From positions 1 through 22,486 of the forward strand of contig QJNS01000506.1 in NCBI GenBank assembly GCA_004154925.1: a stretch of DNA of 22,486 nucleotides, read 5' to 3'. The DNA is from Monosporascus cannonballus (Eukaryota; Ascomycota; Sordariomycetes; Xylariales). Both the position numbers and the translations under genes were made by a program. The notes below the pieces were generated by a model. It saw nothing but the letters and a program-made list of their open reading frames with translations. It did not search any database and was not told where the DNA came from. This document shows positions 9,727 through 18,417 of the stretch, one piece after another (the first letter of the stretch is position 1; each line of letters opens with the position of its first letter).

Positions 9727-11899
9727 TCACCAGAGCCCGCTCCTGACGGGGCCCATGAGCAGCGCGTCGACCCGCGACCCCTTGGGCAGCGGCCCCTCCC
9801 TCCCGCTCGGCAGGCACAGCAGCGCGTTGGCGCCGCGCAGGCTGCCGACGCGCGAGCTGCGCTGGCCGCCCGTGCTGGCCGCCGTCAGCGCGCCGTCGGC
9901 GCCCGCGGAGACGACGGCGCGGTGGTACTCGGGGCGCGCGGGGTCGAGGGGGAAGTCGTGGGCCAGCCCGACGCGGACGCGCGGCAGGCCCTCCCCGCCG
10001 TCGCCGACGCCGGCCATGCGGTGCAGCGCCGGCAGCGCGAACAGGTGGAAGGTGACGAGCGCGGAGGCCGGGTTCCCGGGGAGCGCGAAGAGGACCTTGG
10101 CGTCGGCGGCGCCGCCGCCGCCCTCGACGGGCACCGTGGCGAACGTGGTCGGCTTGCCGGGCTTCATGGCGACGCGGCCGAAGTGGACGCGGCCGCCGAG
10201 GGCGCGCTCGACCGTCGGCTTCAGCAGGTCGAGCTCGCCCATGGAGACGCCGCCCGTGGTGACGACGAGGTCGGCGGCGCGCAGGCCCGCCCGCAGGCCC
10301 TCCTCGAGGGCGCCCGGCGCCGTGTCGGCCGCGATGCCGAGGTCGAGGGCCTCGAAGCCGGCCTCGCGGGCCGCCGCCAGCAGCGCGACGCGGTTCGAGT
10401 CGCGGACCTCGCCGAGCCGCAGGCCGCCCCCGCGGTCGTGCGGCACCACCTCGTCGCCCGTCGACAGCACCCCGACCACGGGCCGCCGGTACGTGCGCAC
10501 CTCGGCGGCGCCCACCGAGGCCAGCAGGCCGACCTCGCCGCCGACCGCCGACACGTGCTCCCCCCTGCGGAGGATCGTGGTCCCCTCGCGCACGTCGCTG
10601 CCCACCTCGCGGACGTTCTCGCCCTCCCTCACGACGCCCTCGGCGAGGATCTCGACCTCCCGCTCCTCGCGGCCGTCCTCCGACGCCGTCCTGAGCACCG
10701 TGTCCTCGACCATGATGACCGAGGTGGCCCCCGGCGGCAGCGGCGCGCCGGTGGTTATGCGCGCGACCTCGCCCTCCCTGAGGGCCCTCGTCTCGCCGTC
10801 CCCGGGAGCCGCGTGAGACACGGAGACGACGGGGAAGACGCCCCTCAGGTTGCCGTCCGGGGGCACCACGACGGCGTAGCCGTCAACTATGCTCGCCCGG
10901 AACGCCGGCACGTTCTCCCCGGCCACGACGTCCTCGGCGAGTACCGCGCCGGGGAGCGACTCGTCGACCCTCGAGACGACCACCTCCAGCGGCGCGGGCA
11001 CGTGCTCCCGGATCCTGGCGAGGGCCTCCTCAACCGAGACCATGGGATACGGCGACTCCCTATTTCTCCTGCTGGGCCCCAGGGCCGGGTCGTTGGACAG
11101 CGGACCGGGAGAGCTGCTGGGCGCCGTGTGCCTGACGAGTTTACCGTGTCCGTGTCCGTGCTTGTGGCCGTGATCGTGGTGGTGGTGATGGGAATGCGAA
11201 CGCCCGCCTCCCGCAGGGGTAATCCCGGCGTCGGCCTCGAGTTTCTTGACGCCGCCCGCATGCAGCGTTCTCGAATCCAGCCCCGCGGCCTGGAGACATG
11301 CATGTGGCAGCGTTTTCAACACGGCTTGCAAGTTCTCCTTGGCGCCCTTCGGCGAGCCGGGAAGGGTGATGACGACGGACTTGCTCCTGACTCCGGCAAC
11401 CGGCCGGGACATCATCGCGACTATGTCCGGTTAGCAATAGTCTAACAAGCCTCGGTCGCCGGCCCGCTCACAAGGTGTGACGCTGAGGGAAGCGGCGAGC
11501 ATCCCGTGCACCAAGCCCGGTGCCGATTTATGGAGTAGTGCCGAGACGGCCTTTCCTGCCTGGTCAGCGCCATGTCGTCGAGGCTTCTCACGTGGTAGCT
11601 TCCCGTCACAGAGTGGGAGTAATCACCTCAGGGGTATTGTCCGCCGTTGCGAACCCGGTACCTCCGGTGGTCAGGATAAGGCTGATATGCTCTGGCGCGG
11701 CATCCGCCCACAGTATAATCTGGCGCTGAATCTGAGCAACCACGTCAGGGACGATCTTAGTCTCCACCAGCTCCCACTTCCCGCCGCCTTCTTTGTCCAG
11801 GACCTCCTTTAATGCCAGCTCTGACGCATCGGACGAGGGGTCCCTGGCTGCGGTAGTGGATACGATGAGAAGCGCGACTTTCAAAGTGTCGCTAGCCAT
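9727..11899 (-). CDS. cnxE: Molybdopterin synthesis fusion protein CnxE (MogA-MoeA)
   Basis: Gephyrin-like two-domain enzyme of the last molybdenum cofactor steps: the Mog/MoaB-like domain adenylylates molybdopterin and the MoeA-like domain inserts molybdate. It would serve nitrate reductase and other molybdoenzymes in the cytosol. Exons (minus): 11899-11627, 11550-11472, 11420-9727, giving 2046 nt and 681 aa. The N-terminal domain runs from residue 1 to about 160, with LILTTGGTGFATADNTPE at 74-91, GLVHGMLAASL in exon 2 and VVITLPGSPKGAKENL in exon 3. The linker holds a His-rich run near 192-210. MoeA begins near 240 (PYPMVSVEEALARI) and shows EDVVAGENVPAF, DGYAV, TTGGVSMGELD, MKPGKPTTFA and LPGNPASALVTF. 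Junctions restore TPE-AV and SVTPF-AMMSRPVAG. An ATG at 11929 would add ten residues, but homology starts at 11899. It is divergent from POP5. Confidence 0.97.
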
Positions 11900-12544
11900 C
11901 TTCCAAAGGAGCGCTTCAGAATTCACCAATTATGGTACGAGACGCAACAGATCTACTATAAGCCGATATATACTATATTTCCGCCGAGAACTGGTGGCTT
12001 CACAGGCATTGGTCGCAGAGATGTTTAAGTTGCTGTTCCCATGTACAGCGCTTATACGTAACCGCTATGGTAGTGATCTAACCGATATCCGTATAGTGCG
12101 GGGCACGAGGAAAGGGTCGCTAGGGACTCCTGCCTTCAGTGGAACACTATATTATGCCTTGCATACTAAGTACTGCGTTAATGCGAAGACTTAGTCTGTT
12201 CCGAGGAGGCTCAATACATGTCTAGTGGCCATTCCCAAATTCAGAATATATTCTCGGGATTATTACCTGGTAGGTACCTTCTCGACTCCGGGTTCAAACA
12301 TCAAGTGGCCTGTCCCTCTTTACCGATTGTGACCCACTTGAAGCGATAAGATAAAGCTCTTACTGTAGCAGAGTCGGAAAACCTCCCGCCCTATTCCTAA
12401 ACGGAGAGAGGTGCGACTCAAAAGGCACAAACATCGATTGTCATTCACACGAGCCATCACCTCCTACACAAACCCACGAGTGAATGGGACTTGTAAGCCG
12501 ACTTGGTTTCGATCAGTCAATTAACTTGACTTCAGGTCCATACC
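11900..12544. other. Divergent promoter region between cnxE and POP5
   Basis: No gene seen. A 133-codon frame (11793-12194 plus) is mostly the antisense of the first cnxE exon running into AT-rich sequence, with no motif of its own. The stretch probably carries both promoters. Confidence 0.6.
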
Positions 12545-13170
12545 ATGGTGCGTATCAAGGAACGTTACCTTCTGGTGAACATTCTATATCCCGGTGAGCT
12601 CGGCACCAAGCCAGGCGTCCCGGATCTCGTGGTCCTCAACCAGCCCACCACCGATGCACTCACCCCGCAAGCTCTCCTAAGGGGCATACGCGCCGAGGTC
12701 GCCAACATGTTTGGAGACTACGGGGCTGGCGCGATGGAAGGCGGTAGCCTCGTCGGTGAGTCATCCGATACCACCGCGACTTGTCCCGGGCTCACGCGAT
12801 GTCGCTAGTAAAATACCTCTCTCCGGCAACCTCTACGTTCATCCTGCGGATCAACCGCGCCTACTACAGACTTGTATGGGCTGCGCTCACCTTCATGAAT
12901 TGCGTCCCCGTGAGAAATGGAAAGCCCTGCACCTTTCGGGTCGTTCACGTGAGCGGCACCATCCGCAAGGCCGAGGAGGAAGCTGTCCGTCGCGCTCGTG
13001 ACCTCTGTTTCGCCGTCCGCGACGGGCATAGTGGGAAGGTCGAGGACCCACTGGGCAACCTATTCGGGACCTCCACAAAACGACCAACGCGAGAAGTCAC
13101 CATGAGGGATGTTTCGGCAGATGAAGGCGAGTACAGCGACGCAGAGATGGGAGATGCCGGCGATGGTTGA
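12545..13170 (+). CDS. POP5: RNase P/MRP subunit POP5
   Basis: Protein subunit shared by RNase P (tRNA 5' maturation) and RNase MRP (rRNA processing) in the nucleus and nucleolus. Exons 12545-12755 and 12809-13170 give 573 nt and 190 aa. The start MVRIKERYLLVNILYP is the family signature, and the ATG stands at the exact family start. The core continues with IRAEVANMFGDYGAGAMEGG, SLVVKYLSPATSTFILRI, a cysteine-bearing FMNCVPVRNGKPCTFRVVHVSGTIRK and AEEEAVRRARDL. The 53-nt intron (donor GTGAGT, branch-like CTCAC, acceptor CTAG) splits a valine codon inside SLV-VKYL. The C-terminal 40 residues are hydrophilic and acidic, typical of a fungal tail. The stop lies only 14 nt from the stop of the convergent GPN2 gene, so their transcripts must overlap at the 3' ends. 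Confidence 0.95.
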
Positions 13171-13184
13171 AGGGCGCCGCATTA

Positions 13185-14369
13185 TCACTGCTTCTTCCTC
13201 ACCACCTTAATTCCGCTATCCCGAGTCGGCGGCGCAGGCAGGCCGTCAAACTCATCATCGTCGTCCGGAATCAGCTCCGGGGTGGCGGTGCCGGTGTCGC
13301 CTGCCTGTCGCTTGAGCTGTTCTTCCCATTCCTTTTCTTCGGCGGCGTCATACTCCTCCTTGGCATCAACCCATCGCTCCTGGATATCCTGGACGTCCAT
13401 CATTGACGATTCATTGCGCATGGCGATCTGCCAGACGGTGTCGTTCGCCCCCTCAGCACCACCGAAGACGTATCCGCCGGCTCGGTCGATCACGCGCAAC
13501 AGATGCATTATGCTCTTCTTGTTCTCCACGGCCAGTACTTCAAAGCGCACCAAGGAGAAGTTCTCGACCAGATTTGCGATGGCCTCGTTTAAGCGGCCGA
13601 ATTTCTCGCTGCGCAGGACGGGCGACTCTTCTTCGAGATATGGCTGGAGATATGACAAGTCTTGAACCTCGGTATAGAAGTCCAGGTTGAATGGAAGAGG
13701 GTCGTAGGAGGCGACCTTGTCGATCTTGGTGAGGACGTTGATGTGCGGGAGGTCCATCTGCAACATAGCGCGCAGGGTGAGGAGGAGGTTGGAGATGTAA
13801 AGCGATGGTTGCGTAAGACAGAAGCTATCGGAAAGGTGGACGACCACGAGCTACGTCTAGTCAGTTATACGAGGCCCCGGGAGCAAGTCCATCCGTATGG
13901 GCGAGGGCTTCACAACATACCCTATATCCCATCTTCTGAATCTTGAAGAATATGTTTCGGAGGGAGTTATGATGAGTGTACAGCTCGACCTGGCCAGGGC
14001 AGTCAAAGAGTACATAAGACTCCTCCAGCTCTTTCAGCCCGTTCTCCAACCACTCCATGTTGTGCTCGAGCTCCTCAAAGGCGTAGAGCACACCGCCGTT
14101 AGGGCCAAGGCGGTCATCTGCCATAATCTCCTCCAAGGTAACCAGGTCGCGTATGTCTAGAGCACAGGGATAGTTCGTCTTGTCATTGGCGGGATCCAAG
14201 TTGACTACAGAGCATTCTCTTCCGATGGCTCCCATGAACTGGTGCACTATGCGAGCGATTTAGCAGCGTCCCCGTGGACCACGTCTGAGGAGGCGTCGAG
14301 CTTACTTCCGTCGCAATATGTACTCTTCCCTGCGCCGGGGCTGCCCAGGACGAGCTGCGCAAACGGCAT
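13185..14369 (-). CDS. GPN2: GPN-loop GTPase GPN2
   Basis: Small GTPase of the GPN family, needed with its paralogues for assembly and nuclear import of RNA polymerase II and III. Exons (minus): 14369-14306, 14246-13921, 13850-13185, giving 1056 nt and 351 aa. The P-loop GSPGAGKST is at 9-17, the VVNLDPANDKTNYP switch at 35-48, the diagnostic Gly-Pro-Asn loop at 69-71 (RLGPNGG), DCPGQVELYTHH from 103 and the base-recognition TKID at 171-174. MHQFMGAIGR directly after the first intron and PSLYISNLLL match GPN2 better than GPN1 or GPN3. The C-terminal 70 residues are charged with a coiled-coil-like stretch (WVDAKEEYDAAEEKEWEEQL) and an acidic DDDDEFDGLP patch. Junctions restore TYCDG-MHQF and MGYR-LVVVHLSDS. 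It shares a 578-nt divergent promoter region with BUB3. Confidence 0.97.
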
Positions 14370-14628
14370 TGTCGTGGACCGGGTCTTAGGTTTGCACAAT
14401 GTCTATAAAGTTGTAGTCGGGAAGGTTAAATGCTCCTGAAGTCGCGGGGGGGAACGCAAAGTCCGAGCTTTTGCGGCACGAGCAAATGCAAGGAAGTCGT
14501 GTTTTGGAAAGGACATGAAGCTCGCGTATGCTCTTCCATATGTACGTACTATTGCCCCACGGCGTGATTGGAGGTACAATACGTACTTTTCTGCCCCTCC
14601 ATTATGCACCGGAGCCACCATTGTCAAC

Positions 14629-14646
14629 CTACGGAGCACTCCGTAG
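14629..14646. repeat. Inverted repeat CTACGGAG/CTCCGTAG
   Basis: Perfect 8-bp arms are separated by 2 bp, and a third CTACGGAG follows 46 nt downstream. It may be a protein-binding palindrome or a remnant of a dispersed palindromic repeat; it could affect either the GPN2 or the BUB3 promoter. Confidence 0.7.
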
Positions 14647-14733
14647 TGCATGTGGACCCGACTTCCGGGCGGTGAGGCTGGGCGGAACTGCGCTACGGAG
14701 CTTTACTGCATACAGTATTTACCTATTTACCTA

Positions 14734-14747
14734 CCTACCTAGGTAGG
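14734..14747. repeat. 14-bp perfect palindrome CCTACCTAGGTAGG
   Basis: A perfect palindrome embedded in a run of ACCTA units (14718-14740), with a less exact continuation GAGGTACC after it. It lies about 200 nt before the BUB3 ATG. Function unknown. Confidence 0.7.
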
Positions 14748-14947
14748 AGGTACCTGACCCGGCCTTGGAGTTCTGTTGGCTTTAGCGGTACGTACCAGCT
14801 ACTCCGAACCTACATACGAGGAAGAAGCACACAAGCATATCTGTAAATTTCAATCATTTGAAACTCTTCCACGTCAAGTCAAGTCGACAACCCCGAGTAT
14901 TTACTGCATCCTACGTGGTCGTTTCTACCTAATTCGTTGCCAACACA

Positions 14948-16142
14948 ATGGCGCCAGGTAAGCCTGATGCCGGTCCAGCGTACTGGTGATATGCATGCTA
15001 AACAAAGTGACCAGCGTCGCAATTCGAACTCGAGCAACCCCCGAACGATGCGATCTCTTCGCTCTTGTTTGCGCCCGAGTCATCCACACGACTTCTGGTC
15101 TCCTCCTGGGACAAGAATGTGTACCTATACGACACGCAAGGCGAAGGCGAGGGCGGTCACGGCTCCTTGGTAAGGACGTTCGAGCACCGCGCCCCGGTGA
15201 TGGACGTCTGCTTCGGCGCAAACGACAACGAGGCGTTCAGCGCAGGCCTGGACTGGCAGGTCAAGAGGATCGATCTCGAGAGCGGCGAGCAGAGCGTCTT
15301 GAGCAAGCACAGCGCGCCCGTAAGGAGGGTCGTGTACAGCAGGGAGCATTGTAGGTCGAACCCGTATTCGACATCCAACGTTCGACGCTCTGTCCGTAGC
15401 CCCCAGTTAGACTAACATCTATCCATCTACCCATACAGCGCTTCTCATATCCGCCTCGTGGGACAGCACCCTACACGCCCACAACCCGTCGAACCCCTCG
15501 TCGTCGCCGCTCTCCATCCCCCTGCCCGGAAAGCCCCACGCCATGGCCGCCAGCCCCTCCAAGGTCATCATCGCCATGACCTCGCGACTGGTACACATCT
15601 ACGACCTCGCCGCGCTGGCGGCCGCCGTGGCCAACGCGTCGGGGCCGCCGCAGCCGTGGCAGCAGCGCGAGTCGTCGCTCAAGTTCCTCACGCGCGCCGT
15701 GGCCGCGATGCCGACGGACGCCGGGTACGCGACGTCGTCGATCGAGGGGCGCGTGGCGGTGGAGTGGTTCGACGCGTCGGCCGAGTCGCAGGCGCGCAAG
15801 TACGCCTTCAAGTGCCACCGGCAGACGTCGCCCGAGGGGACCGACGTCGTCTACCCGGTGAACGCGCTCGCCTTCCACCCCACGTACGGCACCTTCGCGA
15901 GCGGCGGCGGCGACGCCACCGTGGCGCTCTGGGACGCCGAGGCCAAGCGCCGCATGAAGGTCTACCCCAAGTTCGCCGACAGCGTCGCCGCCCTCGCCTT
16001 CTCCGCCGACGGCCGCTACCTCGCCGTCGCCGCCTGCCCGGGCTTCGAGACCGGCATGGAGGACTACAGCGGCGAGGGCCGCACCAGGATCATGATCCGC
16101 GAGCTGAGCGAGACCGAGGCCAAGCCGAAGGGCGCGAAATGA
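14948..16142 (+). CDS. BUB3: BUB3, WD40 spindle-checkpoint protein
   Basis: WD40 propeller that binds the GLEBS motifs of Bub1 and Mad3/BubR1 and the phosphorylated MELT repeats of the kinetochore in the spindle assembly checkpoint. Exons 14948-14957, 15015-15350 and 15439-16142 give 1050 nt and 349 aa, near the usual length. The first coding exon is only 10 nt (ATG plus seven bases), and splicing gives MAPASQFELEQPPNDAISSL. Blades are visible as LLVSSWDKNVYLYDT, AFSAGLDWQVKRIDL, LISASWDSTLHAH, VIIAMTSRLVHIYDL, SSIEGRVAVEWFD (a BUB3 hallmark), TFASGGGDATVALWD and YLAVAACPGFETG. Junctions restore SREHS-LLISASWD. The family distinguishes itself from RAE1 by IEGRVAVEW followed by KYAFKCHR and by overall length. 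A short Ala/Gly/Gln-rich loop (ALAAAVANASGPPQPWQQ) is a mild expansion. Confidence 0.96.
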
Positions 16143-17475
16143 GAACGAGATGAAGCCGGTATACGCTTTCCACCTTTCTTTTTCTCTACGCGGAACCGCT
16201 ATCATGTAATTCACACGGCTTGCGAACTTTGTTCTTCGGAGATTCCCATGGTTCTGTTTTGTACGTTAGGCCCGGTTCGATGGCTAGTTACGGTCCGGAG
16301 CTGGCGTTAAAGAGGGTAAAATAGTAAAATAGGTATGCGAAATCTAGGCATGATCCTGCCACTACGCGTGCAAATTTGGTCCGGACTGATTCGAGTCAGG
16401 ATGGTCGAATTTATACGAGATCCGGTCAGTATTGGGCGAGCGTCTGAGACTGGCTCCGGGGTAGAGAGTTGAGGCTCAACTACTCAAGCACCTATGTATT
16501 CAAACGAAACTCCTGCCTTCGATGCCTCGCGAAGTCTTCGGTACTGGGGCCCGCCTCAGTCTGGAGTATCATTGTAATTTCACCCCCGAAGCCCTTTGAG
16601 ACGACGCCCACTCGGCAACGAGCCCTATAGCCGACCGAGAGCCCCCCGCCCGTGTGTACATTGTTACCTCAAGAAGCCCCCATGTTGTCAGACAAGTGAC
16701 TCCCTACTCTACCCTCCCCTGGGATAGGCTGACGAGGTTGCACTGGCGGAGAAAAGGGGACACAAGGCAGGGCTGCTGGCCGCTCCGGTTTGATCCCAAT
16801 CCTGCTTCATTACCCGTTAGCGTAACAACGGCAGCACGCAGCAAGCCCAGTTTCCCAGGTCCCCGTGTTTAATTCAATGTTTTCGTCCGAACTTGGAGAT
16901 CCCACAGCCGGCCTGCATCTCACTGCTTCGAGGTAGACGTCTCCGCCATCGAGGATTCAACCCTCCCCGGTAGTAGGTACGGCCCGCTGTCGGTATATCC
17001 AACTCAACCTGAAGCTGTTGCCCGTTATATTCTTACATTCGCCGGCCTGGGACGTCTCGTCCCCGCGGTCCATCCGCCCCGCCTCCTGCTGACCGAGTGC
17101 ATGACATATGGGCTTCACCTAACTGCAGTGATTCACTTAAACATCGGCTCGAGTTAAGGGTGACTTGCCGAAGGCGAACGGAGTAGCTCGAGTGTCGAAG
17201 AATCACCCACGAGGTAGCAAACACCGGCTTCGAAATTCATATAAGCGGTTGTCCGTCCTGCCCTCATCGCTCTTCTCGATAACAGCAAGTCATCCATTCC
17301 CGGGGCATATTTTGCGTTCTGTGCACCGCTACCAGATACCGACCGAGTCGAGAAGCACTCTATCGTCGCCCGGAAACCACAAACACAAGCTACCTGCAAC
17401 GCCCACGCAAGTGCTCGCAAGGTGAGACCGCAAGAACGCAGAACCCAACACCCAAGAACGGCGGACGACGCAAGG
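16143..17475. other. Long intergenic stretch after BUB3
   Basis: More than 1.3 kb without a supportable gene. The longest plus-strand frame (16654-16872, 72 codons) has no motif. The last 240 nt look like a promoter and leader for the next gene: CATATAAG at about 17238, CTCATCGC at 17263-17270, then an A/C-rich leader. No tRNA-like B box was found. Confidence 0.55.
17263..17270. promoter_or_regulatory. PAC-like octamer upstream of the 171-aa gene
   Basis: CTCATCGC is the reverse complement of GCGATGAG, the yeast PAC core common before rRNA-synthesis genes. It lies about 206 nt before the proposed ATG and 20 nt after a TATA-like word. A single octamer can occur by chance, so this is weak. Confidence 0.2.
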
Positions 17476-17991
17476 ATGGCGAGCACATCGGGCAACAACA
17501 ACAACGACAGCAACGACGACGCCGCCCCCCAGCCGCAGCCGCCCTCCTCCACGGAGCCCGAGCGGCCGGAGCTCCGGGGTCTCAAGTACATCGTACACGC
17601 GGTGGTGCAGCTCGAGGCCGACGCCGAGAGGATCAACGACATCGTCGTCGCGGAGGTCATGGCCGCGCAGCGCGCGATGACGGCGCGGCTCTTGCTGGCC
17701 AGGCGGGCCGCCGAGGAGCTGGTGCTGCGCCCGGAGGACCCGGAGGACGCGGCGGAGGACGGCACCGCCGCCGGTGGTGGCGGTAGCGGCTGCGTGCGAC
17801 CGCACCCGGAAGACGACCTCGCGAAGAGGGTGATCGAGGCGATGCTGGTGGGCTTGAAGGACCGGCCGATGAAGGACGTCTACGACAACCTGACCCGCGC
17901 CCTGAATGGCCACTTCAGCATATGGGGCAACATTGAGCGTCTTCGTCGCAGCGTCCAGGCCGCGACAACGCCGGCGGAGGCGAGCCGTTAA
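17476..17991 (+). CDS. Unrecognised 171-aa protein
   Basis: I do not recognise this protein. The ATG at 17476 opens a 171-aa intronless frame ending in TAA. Residues about 1-30 are low-complexity (Asn, Asp, Pro, Gln, Ser). Residues about 35-80 are predicted helical (LKYIVHAVVQLEADAERIND followed by an Ala/Arg-rich helix). An acidic, Gly-rich linker (about 84-106) follows, then a second helical part (AKRVIEAMLVGLKDRPMKDV, YDNLTRALNGHFSIWGNIERL). No signal peptide or membrane span is seen. Codon use has the GC-rich third positions of the flanking real genes, which supports coding. The A/C-rich leader upstream resembles a fungal 5' UTR. It converges on PSF2. Alternatives are a lineage-restricted gene or one exon of a longer, mis-bounded gene. 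Confidence 0.55.
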   Translation: MASTSGNNNNDSNDDAAPQPQPPSSTEPERPELRGLKYIVHAVVQLEADAERINDIVVAEVMAAQRAMTARLLLARRAAEELVLRPEDPEDAAEDGTAAGGGGSGCVRPHPEDDLAKRVIEAMLVGLKDRPMKDVYDNLTRALNGHFSIWGNIERLRRSVQAATTPAEASR

Positions 17992-18417
17992 GAGGTCTAG
18001 GTTCGCGTGAAACGCTTTAAAAATTTTTTGGCGAGCGTAACAAACAATTTTGGGGGGGGGATTAAGGGCAACTCTTTCTGTGAACTTTCGGGTTTGCCCT
18101 CGGCAGTAGCGAGCGTGGAAACTTCACACTCGTTTGACACTACGGATAGGGAGAAGACGTCTGGGATGAGCGTCAATGGCGGTAATCCGGGCGTTAGTCT
18201 CAAACCCACTCTTGATACGCAGAGGGCCGGGGTCACCAGGGGAAGCATGCACTTATTCGAGTCCATAGCGATGGTCATTTATGCCGAAGACTTCAACGCC
18301 CCTGAATGCAATGTCGGTGCCTCCGATGCGTGAATCCTCGCTGCTCAACTCTCCATGGTTCCAAGTGTCGTAATCTTCATTCATGCCACATAAGCCGTCA
18401 ATTCTTAGCTCTCCCTC
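17992..18417. other. Convergent intergenic region, with a doubtful ORF
   Basis: It holds a T-run (18024-18029), a run of nine G (18052-18060) and a 108-codon frame (18007-18333 plus) that begins with GTG, lacks a domain and does not share the GC-rich codon style of its neighbours. I treat it as the overlapping 3' regions of the 171-aa gene and PSF2. Confidence 0.5.

Larger units (their letters stand above)
14370..14947. other. Divergent promoter region between GPN2 and BUB3
   Basis: No gene. The stretch is rich in short palindromes: CTACGGAG-CA-CTCCGTAG at 14629-14646, a further CTACGGAG at 14693-14700 and CCTACCTAGGTAGG at 14734-14747. It also has TACGTA-type words near 14542 and 14579. Words of the CTCCGTACGGAG and ACCTACCTAGGT types recur in intergenic DNA of many filamentous fungi, from memory. 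Confidence 0.65.

Noticed and set aside
9922..11445. 507-codon plus-strand ORF
   Set aside because: It is the antisense of cnxE. High-GC coding DNA lacks stops on the opposite strand; the translation is Ala/Arg/Asp-rich with no motif, while the minus strand carries clear Mog and MoeA domains.
15471..16214. 247-codon minus-strand ORF
   Set aside because: Antisense shadow of the third BUB3 exon, explained by GC-rich codon use; no domain visible.
16951..16985. tRNA-like B-box words such as GGATTCAAC and GGTTCGATGG (16275)
   Set aside because: No matching A box, acceptor stem or anticodon arm could be folded around them.
18007..18333. 108-codon plus-strand ORF
   Set aside because: Begins with GTG, spans a poly-G run, has a different codon style from neighbours and no domain; more likely 3' UTR sequence.
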